Below, in pieces: positions 8,814 to 17,877 of a stretch of DNA of 64,000 nt. The stretch covers positions 2,170,001-2,234,000 of the forward strand of contig OY969889.1 in the NCBI GenBank assembly GCA_963704335.1. The letters run 5' to 3'. The stretch is from PALSA-612 sp963704335 (GTDB taxonomy: Bacteria > Actinomycetota > Thermoleophilia > Gaiellales > Gaiellaceae). The position numbers and the translations under genes are program-made. Positions within the stretch are counted from its first letter, which is position 1, and every line of letters starts with the position of its first letter. The notes below the pieces were generated by a model. The model was given only the letters and a program-made list of their open reading frames with translations, had not been told where the DNA came from and made no database searches.

Positions 8814-11677
8814 GCCATGACGAGGTTGCCCTTGCGCTCGTAGAGCGTGAGCGCCTCCTCGAGCTCCGGCTGCGCGTCCTTTCCGCCGAGCGCGAGCACC
8901 TCGGCGAGATCGAGCAGCGCGTCTCCGTGCGCGTTCAGCATGTCGGTCTCCTCGGCGAGCGCAACCGCCTCGCGCGCGAGGCGCTCGCCCTCATGGAGCT
9001 CGCCGCGCCGCGCGACCGCTTTGGCGCGCGCCTGGCCCCACACCATCCGAGGGAGTCGCTCCTCGCTCGGCGCGGTTGCGCGCCCGCGTTCGAGCCAGTC
9101 CTCGGCCTCGTCGTTTCGGTCGAGGTCGAGGAGGGCCTGGGCAAGGCTGCTGCAAAACCACATGTAGTTCTCGCGCGCCGCCGCCTCCGCGGTCTCGCAC
9201 ATCTCGCGCGCCGCCGCCTCCGCGCTGGGCGCGTCGCCGTCGAGCCGCGCGAGGTCGTAGCGACGAACCGGCAGCCAGGACTCGGCTCTGACCGCGCCGC
9301 GCTCGGCTATGCGGTCGACTGCCGTCGCAAGCAGCGCGTGCGCCTCGTCGAAGCGACCGAGCATGGCCAGGAGGAGGTCCCGACAAGGGAGAGCAGCGTG
9401 CCGCTCGATGTGCGGGTGCTCGTCAAGCCAGCGGAGACACTCCTCCACGGGCGTTGCCCCGTAGTACTGGGCCTGGACAACCTCGCGCTCGCCCCAGTCG
9501 ACCATGACGTGATAGTTCGCCCGACGGGCATGTTCGGCGGCGCGTGTCGCCCACGAGGCCACGGCAGCGTACGAGCGACCCTGCTGTTCCTCCGCGAGGA
9601 GCAGGGCGCCGCACGCCACACTGAGCCCCCACTCGTCGCCTGCCTTTTCGAATACCGGTAGCGCCTCATCGGCGAGCTCGCAGACTCGCGTCGCATTCTT
9701 CTCCGTCGGATCGAACACGATCTCGTAGCCGCCGTGTTCCAGGCGCAGGCCGAGCTCCCCGAGCCGGTCGCCGGCGTGCGCCGCCCGCTCAGCGCCTGCA
9801 GCTAGACCCGATAGCACCGCTTCCGGGCCACGTCCCGCGGTGAAGCGTGCCCAGCCGAGCTCGACCTCGAACCGTCCATCCCGCAGCTCATCGGGCAGCA
9901 ACTCGGCTGCCCGCTCGAGCAGGCTGGCCCCGGCACGAGAGTCCTGTCGGAGGATCGCTCCGCGCCCGGCCCGCGCCAGCCGCTCGCCGGCGCGCGTAGC
10001 CAGAGCGCTGCTGAGCGCGTCGAGCATCCCGAGCTCCTCGCGATAGCGATATGCCTGCTCGAAGTGGTAGCCGAGCAGCTCGTCGAGCTCGACGACCTCG
10101 CTGCCGTGCTCCTCGAGCCAGTCGGCGAATCGCTCGTGCAGCTCCGCCCTCTCGGCCTTCGGGAGAGCGTCGTAGGCGGCGTCGCGCATGAGGAGGTGGC
10201 GAAAGCGGAATGCATCGTCCCCGGCATACATCGCCCGGTCGGGGCGGATCAGCTCCTTCCGAACGAGCGCGGTCAGCTGGGTCGTGAGGCGCGGCTCTTC
10301 GGGCGTGAGTGCCTGAACGACGCCGTGGTGGAACACCTCGCCCTCGACGGCGCCGCGCTCGAGCACGGACCGCTCCGGTGCGTCGAGCTGGTCGAGGCGG
10401 GCTGCGAGCAGCGCCTGGAGGGTCGGCGGCACCTCGACTCCGTCGCCGGACGATTGCACCATCGCCGCCATCTCCTCCACGAAGAGCGGGTTTCCGCCCG
10501 CGGCGCGCAGGATGCGCTCGCGCATCTCACCCTCGAGCTCTTGCCCGTCGACCTTCGCATCCATGAGTTGCTCGGCCTCCTCAGGAGAGAGCGGCTGCAA
10601 CCTGACCACCCCGCTCCAGCCGCTGCGGCGGTCGAGCAGCTCGGGTCGTGCCATGCAAAGGAGCAGGATCGGTACGCCGGTCGACAGAAAGGCAAGGTGC
10701 TCGATCAGGTCGAGTAGGACGTCGTCGGCCCACTGGATGTCGTCGAAGACGGCGACGAGCGGCGCTTCGGTCGCCACCGCCTCGAGCAGCTTGCGGAATC
10801 CCCACGCGATCTCGTCCGGAGAAGACATGCCGTGGCCTCCGAGGACGACGTCGAGCGCCTCGGTCGCAGCCGCATCGAGCTCGACCTGCGACCACTTCGG
10901 CTCGAGCTGCTTCAGCACCTCTACGACCGGCCAGTACGTGATCCCTTCGCCGTACGAGAGGCAGCGACCGCGGACGACGGTCGCCTCCGTGACGGCTAGG
11001 AACTCCGCCACGAGGCGGGACTTGCCCACTCCGGCGGACGCCACGACCGTGACCAGCTCGCAGCCAGGCCCACTGCGCACGCGCTCCCATGCCTCCGAGA
11101 GCGTTTGAAGCTCCTGTCCCCGTCCCACCAGCGGCGAGTCGAATCGCCGTTCCGTGGGCATCGTCGACACGGAGACGAGCCGCCAGGCGGGCACGGGCTC
11201 GGCCTTACCCTTCAACTCCAGAGGCTCGATGGGCTCCGCGTCGACCGCTTCTTGAGCCAGACGCAGCGTCGTCTGGTCGAGCAACGTCTCACCGGGCTCC
11301 GCGGCACTCTGCAACCGGGCGGCGACATTCACGGCATCACCCGTCGCCAGCCGCTCCTCGGTGCCGGTGACGACCTCGCCGGTGCAGATACCGATTCGAC
11401 CTTCGATGCCCAGCTCGGGCATCGCGAGTTGCATCTCGGCCGCTGCCTGGAGCGCACGGACGGCATCGTCTTCGTGCACGGTCGGCACGCCGAACACGGC
11501 CATTACGGCGTCGCCGATGAACTTCTCGACCGTGCCGCCGTGGCGCTCGACGATCGCCTTCATCTGCTCGAAGTAGCGGGCGAGCAGCGCGCGCAGCGCT
11601 TCCGGATCGACGTTCTCGCCGAGCGACGTGGAACCGACGACGTCGCAGAAAAGCACGGTGACGACCTTGCGTTGCAC
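8768..11677 (-). CDS. Class III adenylate cyclase-like / AAA ATPase / TPR signalling protein
   Basis: Large 969-residue regulator. Residues 1-165 form a class III nucleotide cyclase homology domain (VTVLFCDVVGST, GGTVEKFIGDAVMAVFG, GICTGEVVTG, VNVAARLQSAA). A STAND-type NTPase follows with Walker A ASAGVGKSR near 215 and AVFDDIQWAD. The C-terminal half is helical, TPR-like. This is the architecture of many actinobacterial cyclase-ATPase regulators. The metal aspartates (FCD and GDA) are present, so activity is possible but the substrate is not shown. The GTG start lies 6 nt after TAGACT (minus strand, 11684-11689), a leaderless arrangement. No effector output domain such as LuxR is seen. Confidence 0.88.
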   Translation of the reverse strand: MQRKVVTVLFCDVVGSTSLGENVDPEALRALLARYFEQMKAIVERHGGTVEKFIGDAVMAVFGVPTVHEDDAVRALQAAAEMQLAMPELGIEGRIGICTGEVVTGTEERLATGDAVNVAARLQSAAEPGETLLDQTTLRLAQEAVDAEPIEPLELKGKAEPVPAWRLVSVSTMPTERRFDSPLVGRGQELQTLSEAWERVRSGPGCELVTVVASAGVGKSRLVAEFLAVTEATVVRGRCLSYGEGITYWPVVEVLKQLEPKWSQVELDAAATEALDVVLGGHGMSSPDEIAWGFRKLLEAVATEAPLVAVFDDIQWADDVLLDLIEHLAFLSTGVPILLLCMARPELLDRRSGWSGVVRLQPLSPEEAEQLMDAKVDGQELEGEMRERILRAAGGNPLFVEEMAAMVQSSGDGVEVPPTLQALLAARLDQLDAPERSVLERGAVEGEVFHHGVVQALTPEEPRLTTQLTALVRKELIRPDRAMYAGDDAFRFRHLLMRDAAYDALPKAERAELHERFADWLEEHGSEVVELDELLGYHFEQAYRYREELGMLDALSSALATRAGERLARAGRGAILRQDSRAGASLLERAAELLPDELRDGRFEVELGWARFTAGRGPEAVLSGLAAGAERAAHAGDRLGELGLRLEHGGYEIVFDPTEKNATRVCELADEALPVFEKAGDEWGLSVACGALLLAEEQQGRSYAAVASWATRAAEHARRANYHVMVDWGEREVVQAQYYGATPVEECLRWLDEHPHIERHAALPCRDLLLAMLGRFDEAHALLATAVDRIAERGAVRAESWLPVRRYDLARLDGDAPSAEAAAREMCETAEAAARENYMWFCSSLAQALLDLDRNDEAEDWLERGRATAPSEERLPRMVWGQARAKAVARRGELHEGERLAREAVALAEETDMLNAHGDALLDLAEVLALGGKDAQPELEEALTLYERKGNLVMAQRTRENLAQAKSPF

Positions 11678-11747
11678 GCGCGCAGTCTAGGGCGCCGGCC
11701 GCTGTGCTTTACTCCGGCTTCAAGCGCCGACCAGGGAAGGAGCGTAC

Positions 11748-11858
11748 GTGGGGCAGTTCATATCCATCGCGAAGGGCTTTGCGACCTATTCGGAGGGTAT
11801 GAACCGTGCTTCGACGAACGCTCAACCTGGGAATCCTGGCGCATGTAGACGCCGGTAA
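11748..11858 (+). other. Possible leader ORF overlapping the ribosomal-protection gene
   Basis: A 36-codon frame begins at GTG 11748 behind AAGGAG (5 nt spacing), a better ribosome-binding site than most here. It reads through the start region of the next gene and stops at 11856-11858. Some ribosome-protection resistance genes, such as tet(M), use leader peptides and attenuation. The peptide (starts MGQFISIAKGF) is not recognised, so this is only a candidate regulatory ORF. Confidence 0.2.
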
Positions 11859-13704
11859 GACGACGCTCACAGAGCGGCTGCTGCATTCGGCCGGCGTCAT
11901 CGACGAGATCGGCAGCGTCGATGACGGCAGCACGCAGACCGACACGCTGGCGCTGGAACGCCAGCGCGGGATCACCATCAAGTCGGCGGTTGTCTCGCTT
12001 TCGATTGACGACGTCACCGTCAATCTGATCGACACACCGGGACATCCGGACTTCATCGCCGAGGTGGAGCGCGTGCTCACCGTGCTCGACGGCGCCGTGC
12101 TGGTTGTCTCGGCCGTGGAGGGCGTGCAGTCGCAGACGCCGCTGCTCATGCGGGCGCTGCAGCGGCTGCGCGTCCCGACGTTGCTGTTCGTGAACAAGAC
12201 GGACCGCCGCGGAGCGGACTGCGAACGGGTCACGCGGGCGATTGCGGAGCGCCTGACACCGGCAATCGTCCCGATGGGATCCCCGAGCGGCACCGAGTTT
12301 CGCAATCGGCTTGCCGAGGTGCTCGCCGAACGCGACGAGGCGATCCTCGACGCGTACATCGAGGACGAGAGCATCCCCTACGACCGGCTTCGCACGGAGT
12401 TGGCCGCGCAGACGAAGCGCGGCGTCGTCCATCCCGTGTTCTTCGGCTCTGCCATCACCGGCGCCGGCGTGGACGTGCTCATGAGCGGCATCGCGGAGCT
12501 GCTGCCCGCTGCCGTAGCGGATGCCGAGGGACCGCCTCGCGGCACCGTCTTCAAGATCGAACGAGGGCCGGCAGGCGACCGGATCGCGTACGTCCGGATG
12601 TTCTCGGGCGCGCTGCGGGTGCGTGACCGTCTGCCGGTCGGCGAGGACGAGCGCAAGGTGACCGCCATCAGCGTGTTCGATCAGGGCTCCGCCGTTCAGC
12701 GAGAGATGGTGAGCGCCCGCGAGATCGGGAAGGTCTGGGGCCTCGGCGAGATCAGGATCGGCGACGGGATCGGCGCATCGCACGCACACGCGGAGCATCA
12801 CTTCGCCCCGCCGACGCTGGAGACGTCGATCGTGCCAACGCGTCCCGGAGAGAAGGGCGCGCTCCACGCCGCCCTCACCCAGCTGGCAGAGCAGGACCCG
12901 CTCATCAACCTCCGCCAGGACGACATCCGGCAGGAGCTCTTCCTGTCGCTCTACGGCGAGGTGCAGAAGGAGGTCATCCAGGCGACGCTAGCGACGGACT
13001 TCGGGATCGACGTCGATTTCCGCGAGACGACGACGATCTGCGTCGAGCGCCCGGTCGGCACGGGTGCGGCGGTCGAAGAGCTCGGCAGGCCAAACCCGTT
13101 CCTCGCCACCGTCGGGCTCCGCTTGGAGCCGGCCCCGCTCGACACGGGGATGGAGTTTCGGCTCGAGGTGGAGCTGGGGTCGATGCCGCTCGCGTTCTTC
13201 CGGGCAGTCGAGGAAACCGTTCGCGAGACATTGCTTCAGGGCATCCAAGGGTGGCGTGTTATCGACTGCGCGGTCACGATGACGCATTCCGGCTACTCGC
13301 CGCCGTCCTCGACCGCCGGGGACTTCCGCAACTTGACGCCGCTCGTGCTGATGAGCGCACTGACGGAAGCAGGCACGGTCGTGTGCGAGCCGATCCATCG
13401 CTTCCACCTCGAGTCTCCTGCGGTCACGATCGGCCACGTGCTGTCCGCGCTGGCCAGGCTCGACGCCGTCCCGGATCAGCCGACGATCCGAGGCCCGTCG
13501 TGCGTGATCGAGGGCGATATCGCAGCGGGTCGCGTGCACGAGCTGCGGGTCGACCTCCCGGGGTTGACGCGCGGCGAAGGCGTGCTGGAGTGCGAGTTCT
13601 GCCGCTACGAGCCCGTGAACGGCGCCGCGCCGACCCGGCCGCGCACCGACTGGAACCCGCTCAACCGCGAGGAGTACATGCTGCGCGTCGCGCGCCGGGC
13701 CTAG
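11806..13704 (+). CDS. TetM/OtrA-like ribosomal protection GTPase
   Basis: Translational GTPase of the EF-G-like tetracycline-resistance group (Tet(M), Otr(A)), which binds the ribosome and dislodges tetracycline. The 632-residue length fits. G1 is AHVDAGKT at 12-19, switch II DTPGHPDF near 76 (canonical DTPGHMDF), and G4 NKTD at 130-133 (canonical NKxD). EF-G domains II-V follow, including RPVGTGAAVEELG and YSPPSSTAGDFRNL. A GGAGGG lies about 10 nt before the GTG start. Whether it confers resistance or is a housekeeping homologue cannot be told; Otr(A)-like chromosomal copies occur in actinobacteria. A possible leader ORF overlaps the start. Confidence 0.85.
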   Translation: MLRRTLNLGILAHVDAGKTTLTERLLHSAGVIDEIGSVDDGSTQTDTLALERQRGITIKSAVVSLSIDDVTVNLIDTPGHPDFIAEVERVLTVLDGAVLVVSAVEGVQSQTPLLMRALQRLRVPTLLFVNKTDRRGADCERVTRAIAERLTPAIVPMGSPSGTEFRNRLAEVLAERDEAILDAYIEDESIPYDRLRTELAAQTKRGVVHPVFFGSAITGAGVDVLMSGIAELLPAAVADAEGPPRGTVFKIERGPAGDRIAYVRMFSGALRVRDRLPVGEDERKVTAISVFDQGSAVQREMVSAREIGKVWGLGEIRIGDGIGASHAHAEHHFAPPTLETSIVPTRPGEKGALHAALTQLAEQDPLINLRQDDIRQELFLSLYGEVQKEVIQATLATDFGIDVDFRETTTICVERPVGTGAAVEELGRPNPFLATVGLRLEPAPLDTGMEFRLEVELGSMPLAFFRAVEETVRETLLQGIQGWRVIDCAVTMTHSGYSPPSSTAGDFRNLTPLVLMSALTEAGTVVCEPIHRFHLESPAVTIGHVLSALARLDAVPDQPTIRGPSCVIEGDIAAGRVHELRVDLPGLTRGEGVLECEFCRYEPVNGAAPTRPRTDWNPLNREEYMLRVARRA

Positions 13705-14105
13705 CTCTCAAATGTCGGCGTCTTGCGCTCGAATACGGAGAACACCTGGTTGTCCGGGTCGCGGAACCAGGCGATGAGCACGTCGCCGAGGTCTGCGATG
13801 CCCCGCTCGTCGGTCGGGTACGGGTCGCCGGCACCCATGATCTCGAGTCGAACGCCCCGGCGGTGCAGGTCGTCGACGACCGCCGATAGGTCCGTCGTCT
13901 CGAACGCCGCGAGCGGCCACTGTGCCTGCCCTGCGTAGTCGGTGTCCGTGAGTAGGAACACCTTCGCGTCGCCGCCGGCGCGCAGCTCGTAGCCACCTGG
14001 TACTTGCTCTCCGGTGAGCCCGAGCATTCCCTCGTAGAAGTCCAGCGACACGGACAGGTCCGACACGGGGATCACCGGTCCCACGCGGAGGTCTTTCAGG
14101 CCCAT
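13701..14105 (-). CDS. VOC (glyoxalase/bleomycin resistance) family protein
   Basis: A 134-residue single-domain vicinal-oxygen-chelate protein, with VGPVIPVSDLSVSLDFYEGMLGL at the N-terminus and DLGDVLIAWFRDPDNQVFSVFE at the end. The C-terminal DPDNQVF is the usual last metal-ligand strand, but without the usual glutamate ligand at its tip. VOC proteins range from metal-dependent isomerases and dioxygenases to drug-binding proteins; nothing here fixes the substrate. Its stop overlaps that of the convergent GTPase gene (CTAG). Start chosen at the ATG nearest the first beta strand; the frame stays open further upstream inside the next gene. Confidence 0.8.
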   Translation of the reverse strand: MGLKDLRVGPVIPVSDLSVSLDFYEGMLGLTGEQVPGGYELRAGGDAKVFLLTDTDYAGQAQWPLAAFETTDLSAVVDDLHRRGVRLEIMGAGDPYPTDERGIADLGDVLIAWFRDPDNQVFSVFERKTPTFES

Positions 14106-14168
14106 GAGCACGTCGTTTCCCGGTGGGCTCGGGGCTAAACGATGGAGCCAACAGTACGGTTCGTAGCC

Positions 14169-15380
14169 GTGAGAGTCCTCATCGTCGGTGCGGGAGGTGT
14201 CGGTTCGGCCGTCGGCCCGATCGCGCAGCGGCGGTCGTTCTTCGAGCACATGGTCTTCGCCGACTACGAGCTCGGGCGGGCCGAGGCCGTCGCGGAGAAG
14301 CTCGGCGAGCCGGACCGCTTCGGCGCCGCGCAGATCGACGCCTCGGACACGACCGCCATAGTGACCCTTGCCAGAGAGACGAAGGCGGACGCGATCCTCA
14401 ACGCTGTCGACCCCCGCTTCAACCCGCCGATCTTCGCGGCGGCGCTGGAGGCTCGCTGCACGTACCTCGACATGGCGATGACCCTGTCGGAGCCGCACCC
14501 GGAGCGTCCGTACGAGGAGACCGGCGTGAAGCTCGGCGACGCCCAGTTCGCGGTGGAGGACGCGTGGCAGGCGGCCGGCCTGCTGGCACTCGTCGGTGTC
14601 GGCGTCGAGCCCGGCCTCGCAGATGTCTTTGCCCGCTATGCCGCCGACCACCTGTTCTCGGAGATCGACGAGGCGGGCGTCCGCGACGGGTCTAACATCG
14701 TCGTCGAGGGCTACGAGTTCGCGCCGTCCTTCTCCATCTGGACGACCATCGAGGAGTGCCTCAACCCGCCGGTGATCTGGGAGCGAGAGCGCGGCTGGTA
14801 CACGACGCAGCCGTTCTCCGAGCCCGAGGTGTTCGACTTTCCGGAAGGCATCGGGCCTGTCGAGTGCGTGAACGTCGAGCACGAGGAGGTGGTGCTGATC
14901 CCGCGGTGGGTCGACTGCAAGCGCGTGACCTTCAAGTACGGGCTGGGGGAAGAGTTCATCAACGTCCTGCGCACGCTGCACAAGGTCGGCCTTGACTCCA
15001 AGGATCCGGTTTCCGTACGAGGCGTCGAGGTCGCGCCACGGGACGTCGTCGCCGCCTCTCTGCCCGACCCCGCAACGCTCGGCGACCGGATGTCCGGCAA
15101 GACGTGCGCGGGCACGTTCGTCACGGGCACCGGGAAGGACGGTCAGCCGCGCGCGACCTATCTCTACCATGTGGCCGACAATGAGGGCACGATGCGCGAA
15201 TACGGCTCGCAGGCTGTCGTCTGGCAGACGGCGCTCAACCCGGTGATCGCCCTCGAGTTGCTCGCGACAGGCGCCTGGAAGGGGACCGGCGTGCTCGGTC
15301 CCGAGGCGTTCGACGCAGTGCCGTTCCTCGATCTCCTGGCCGAGTACGACCGGCCCTTCGGCGTCTCCGAACGCGTTTGA
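14169..15380 (+). CDS. Saccharopine dehydrogenase-like oxidoreductase
   Basis: NAD(P)-dependent oxidoreductase of the saccharopine dehydrogenase family (403 residues). A Rossmann motif VLIVGAGGVGSAV is at the N-terminus, with ILNAVDPRFNP and LVGVGVEPGLADVFARY typical of the LYS9-like group. The substrate is not certain: homologues act in lysine metabolism or carboxynorspermidine synthesis. I chose the GTG at 14169 over the ATG at 14142 because TACGGT lies exactly 8 nt upstream, the leaderless pattern seen at many genes here. The ABC transporter genes follow on the same strand after 34 nt. Confidence 0.82.
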   Translation: MRVLIVGAGGVGSAVGPIAQRRSFFEHMVFADYELGRAEAVAEKLGEPDRFGAAQIDASDTTAIVTLARETKADAILNAVDPRFNPPIFAAALEARCTYLDMAMTLSEPHPERPYEETGVKLGDAQFAVEDAWQAAGLLALVGVGVEPGLADVFARYAADHLFSEIDEAGVRDGSNIVVEGYEFAPSFSIWTTIEECLNPPVIWERERGWYTTQPFSEPEVFDFPEGIGPVECVNVEHEEVVLIPRWVDCKRVTFKYGLGEEFINVLRTLHKVGLDSKDPVSVRGVEVAPRDVVAASLPDPATLGDRMSGKTCAGTFVTGTGKDGQPRATYLYHVADNEGTMREYGSQAVVWQTALNPVIALELLATGAWKGTGVLGPEAFDAVPFLDLLAEYDRPFGVSERV

Positions 15381-15414
15381 CTTCGACGTGGCCGTCCCGG
15401 GAGACTCTCGAACG

Positions 15415-16233
15415 ATGAGCTCGCTGCCCGCCGCCGCGACGAATGGCGCGACGCCGGTCGTGCAGCTCGAGGCAGTGAAGAAGAGCTTCGGCGATCACGT
15501 CGTCCTCGACGGCATCGATCTGCAGGTGACGGCCGGGGAGGTGCTCGTGATCATCGGCCCCTCGGGCAGCGGCAAGAGCACGCTGCTGCGCTGCGTCAAC
15601 CTGCTCGAGCCGGTCTCGGCCGGGCGCATCTATTTCGAGGGCGAGGAGATCACGCGCAAAGGTGCCGACCTCTCCGAGGTGCGGCGGCACATCGGCATCG
15701 TCTTCCAGCAGTTCAACCTCTTTCCACACCTGAAAGTCATCGACAACCTCACCCTCGCACCCCGCCGGATCCTCAAGCTGCCGCGGGCGAAGGCCGAGGA
15801 GCGAGCACACGAGCTGCTCGCACGCGTGGGCCTGGAAGAGAAGGCCCCTCAGTATCCGCATCAGCTCTCGGGCGGCCAGCAGCAGCGAGTCGCGATCGCC
15901 CGAGCACTGATGATGGAGCCGCACGTCATGTTGTTCGACGAGGTCACCTCGGCCCTCGACCCGGAGCTCGTGGGCGAGGTGCTGGTCGTGATGAGGGACC
16001 TCGCCGAGTCCGGCATGACGATGCTGGTGGTAACGCACGAAATGCACTTCGCACGCGATGTGGGCGACGAGCTGATCTTCATCGACGAGGGTCGGATCGT
16101 CGAACAAGGAAAGCCCACGGACGTGCTCGACCAACCACAGGAGGAGCGGACACGCCGCTTCCTCCGCCGCACTCTGCAGCTCGTCGAGTCCCTCGACGAG
16201 CTGTCCATCGACGAGGAAGGAGAAGTTGTATGA
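15415..16233 (+). CDS. Polar amino-acid ABC transporter, ATP-binding subunit
   Basis: GlnQ/HisP-type ATPase (272 residues) powering uptake of a polar amino acid. Walker A GPSGSGKS is at 48-55, Q-loop VFQQFNLFPH near 100, signature LSGGQQQR near 152, Walker B VMLFDEVTSALDPE, and H-loop VVTHEM. The ATG at 15415 is preferred; a GTG at 15388 in frame would add nine unconserved residues. The stop overlaps the start of the binding-protein gene (ATGA). With the next three genes it forms a complete importer. Confidence 0.95.
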   Translation: MSSLPAAATNGATPVVQLEAVKKSFGDHVVLDGIDLQVTAGEVLVIIGPSGSGKSTLLRCVNLLEPVSAGRIYFEGEEITRKGADLSEVRRHIGIVFQQFNLFPHLKVIDNLTLAPRRILKLPRAKAEERAHELLARVGLEEKAPQYPHQLSGGQQQRVAIARALMMEPHVMLFDEVTSALDPELVGEVLVVMRDLAESGMTMLVVTHEMHFARDVGDELIFIDEGRIVEQGKPTDVLDQPQEERTRRFLRRTLQLVESLDELSIDEEGEVV

Positions 16234-17144
16234 AGCGCATCATGCTCGTGACGGCCGCAGTTGCTCTCATCGCGGCCGCGCTGGCCGCCTGGGGGGCAGC
16301 TTCGCCGTCATCCCCGAGCGGCACGGCCGCTCAGGCCCAGGCGAAGAAGCCGAAGCTGCCGCCGCTGCCCGCGGCGGTTAAGCAGCGAGGACGTTGGGTC
16401 ATCGGCGTCAAGTGCGACGTGCCGCCCTTCGGCTACATCAACGTCCGGGGCCAGAATGCGGGCTTCGACGTGGAGATCGCCCGCTGGTTCGCGCGGTACG
16501 CGTTTGGCAAGGCGAGCCGCGTGAGCTTCGTCTGTGCTCCGACTCCTGCCCGGGAGCCGCTGCTGACGACTGACCGCGTCGACCTCGTGATCTCGACGTT
16601 CACGTATACGGCGGACCGCGACACGAGGATCGACTTCTCGAGGGCCTACTACAAGGCCGGCGGGCGCCTGCTCGTGAAGAACGACTCGACGATCAACACG
16701 CTCGCCGACCTCGCCGGCAAGACGGTCTCGACGACGACAGGGTCGGTCTACGACAAGTGGGTCGGAAACTGCTTCAAGCAGACGAAGGTGAACGCCTACG
16801 ACAGCTTCGCGAACGCCGTGATCGCGTTCCGGGACGGTCGTGCAGACGCCGTGATGTGGGACGACACCGCGTTGCTGGGCATCGCGGTCACCGACGGGAC
16901 GGTCAAGCTTGCGAACCCGTCGTTCCTAGCCGGTCCCTACGGCATCGGCATCAAGCAGGGGAACGTGTCGATGAAGAGGTGGGTGGACTCGCGCCTGAAC
17001 CTCATGAAGCAGAAGGACACGTTCGCCACCATCCTCAGGAACAACGTGCCGGGCCGGGTCTACACCGCCTTCCAGGACAACATCCTGAGGCCCAAGACCA
17101 ACTTCGGCTACAACGCCGTCGATCCGACGACGGTGTGCCCGTAA
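16230..17144 (+). CDS. Amino-acid ABC transporter substrate-binding protein
   Basis: Extracytoplasmic solute-binding protein of family 3 (304 residues). A signal peptide spans about residues 1-30, without a lipobox cysteine, so it is probably secreted or N-terminally anchored. The fold is marked by GVKCDVPPFGYINVRGQNAGFDVEIARW and later DLVISTFTYTADRDTRIDFS, typical of glutamate/glutamine-binding proteins. Two cysteines (VKCD and VCAP) and a terminal VCP could form disulfides. ATGA overlap with the ATPase gene. A strong stem-loop follows the stop, consistent with higher expression of the binding protein than of the permeases. Confidence 0.93.
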   Translation: MKRIMLVTAAVALIAAALAAWGAASPSSPSGTAAQAQAKKPKLPPLPAAVKQRGRWVIGVKCDVPPFGYINVRGQNAGFDVEIARWFARYAFGKASRVSFVCAPTPAREPLLTTDRVDLVISTFTYTADRDTRIDFSRAYYKAGGRLLVKNDSTINTLADLAGKTVSTTTGSVYDKWVGNCFKQTKVNAYDSFANAVIAFRDGRADAVMWDDTALLGIAVTDGTVKLANPSFLAGPYGIGIKQGNVSMKRWVDSRLNLMKQKDTFATILRNNVPGRVYTAFQDNILRPKTNFGYNAVDPTTVCP

Positions 17145-17156
17145 CGCCAATCGACG

Positions 17157-17188
17157 CTAGGAGCGGCCGCCTGAGCGGCCGCTCCTAG
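17157..17188 (+). terminator. Intra-operon stem-loop after the binding-protein gene
   Basis: A perfect 14-bp inverted repeat, CTAGGAGCGGCCGC (17157-17170) and GCGGCCGCTCCTAG (17175-17188), with a CTGA loop, followed by a short T-containing stretch (ATCCTTTTCA). It lies between the binding-protein stop and the permease start. Comparable hairpins after malE or hisJ act as partial terminators or 3' stabilisers that raise binding-protein levels; that role is inferred. Confidence 0.65.
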
Positions 17189-17199
17189 ATCCTTTTCAC

Positions 17200-17877
17200 A
17201 TGCTCGTAGCATCGCTCGCGTCTCTCTGGTCGTACGTCGAGGAGAACGGCCAGGAGCTGCTCGACGGGCTGCTGCGGACACTCCAGGTGTCCGCGATCGC
17301 GATCCTTGGAGCGTTTGTGATCGGCGTCATCCTCGGCGCCGCCCGCGCGTATCGCATCCCTCTGATCAGCCAGGCCGCGGCCGTCTACGTCGAGGTGATT
17401 CGCAATACCCCGATCCTCGTCCAGATCTTCTTCCTGTACTTCGCGCTGCCTCAACTGGGTATCCGTCTGGAAGCGTTCACGGTCGCGTGGCTGTCCGTGA
17501 TGATCTGGGGCGGGGCCTTCAACACCGAGAACTTCCGCGCCGGCTTCGAAGCGGTGCCCGCCCGCTATCACGAGGCCGGCCTCGCGCTCGGCTTCGGACG
17601 GCTGGCGACGTTCTTCAATGTGATGCTGCCGATCGGCGGGCGTATCGCGCTGCCGTCGTCGATCAACACCTACATCAGCGTGGTCAAGAACACGTCGCTG
17701 ATGTACGTGATCGCCTACCCGGAGCTGACGACGACGGCGCTCCAGATCAACGCGCTGACGCTGGAGACGAGCGAGACGTTCATCGTCCTCGGCGTCACCT
17801 ACCTGATCGTCGTCTGGGCGTTGTCGGCGTCGATTCGGCTGGTCGAGTCACACCTGCGGCTGCCGGAGGACAGATAG
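17200..17877 (+). CDS. Amino-acid ABC transporter permease 1
   Basis: Inner-membrane permease of the His/Glu/Gln/Arg family (225 residues, about five membrane segments). The signature YVEVIRNTPILVQIFFLYFALP near residue 65 and the EAA loop EAGLALGFGRLATFFNVMLPIGGR match GlnP/GltJ-type subunits. It follows the stem-loop at 17157-17188 and abuts permease 2, suggesting a heterodimeric channel. No clear Shine-Dalgarno is visible before the ATG. Confidence 0.93.
   Translation: MLVASLASLWSYVEENGQELLDGLLRTLQVSAIAILGAFVIGVILGAARAYRIPLISQAAAVYVEVIRNTPILVQIFFLYFALPQLGIRLEAFTVAWLSVMIWGGAFNTENFRAGFEAVPARYHEAGLALGFGRLATFFNVMLPIGGRIALPSSINTYISVVKNTSLMYVIAYPELTTTALQINALTLETSETFIVLGVTYLIVVWALSASIRLVESHLRLPEDR

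Noticed and set aside
14142..14168. ATG 14142 as start of the saccharopine dehydrogenase-like gene
   Set aside because: Nine extra residues overlap the -10 box TACGGT; GTG 14169 just precedes the Rossmann strand.
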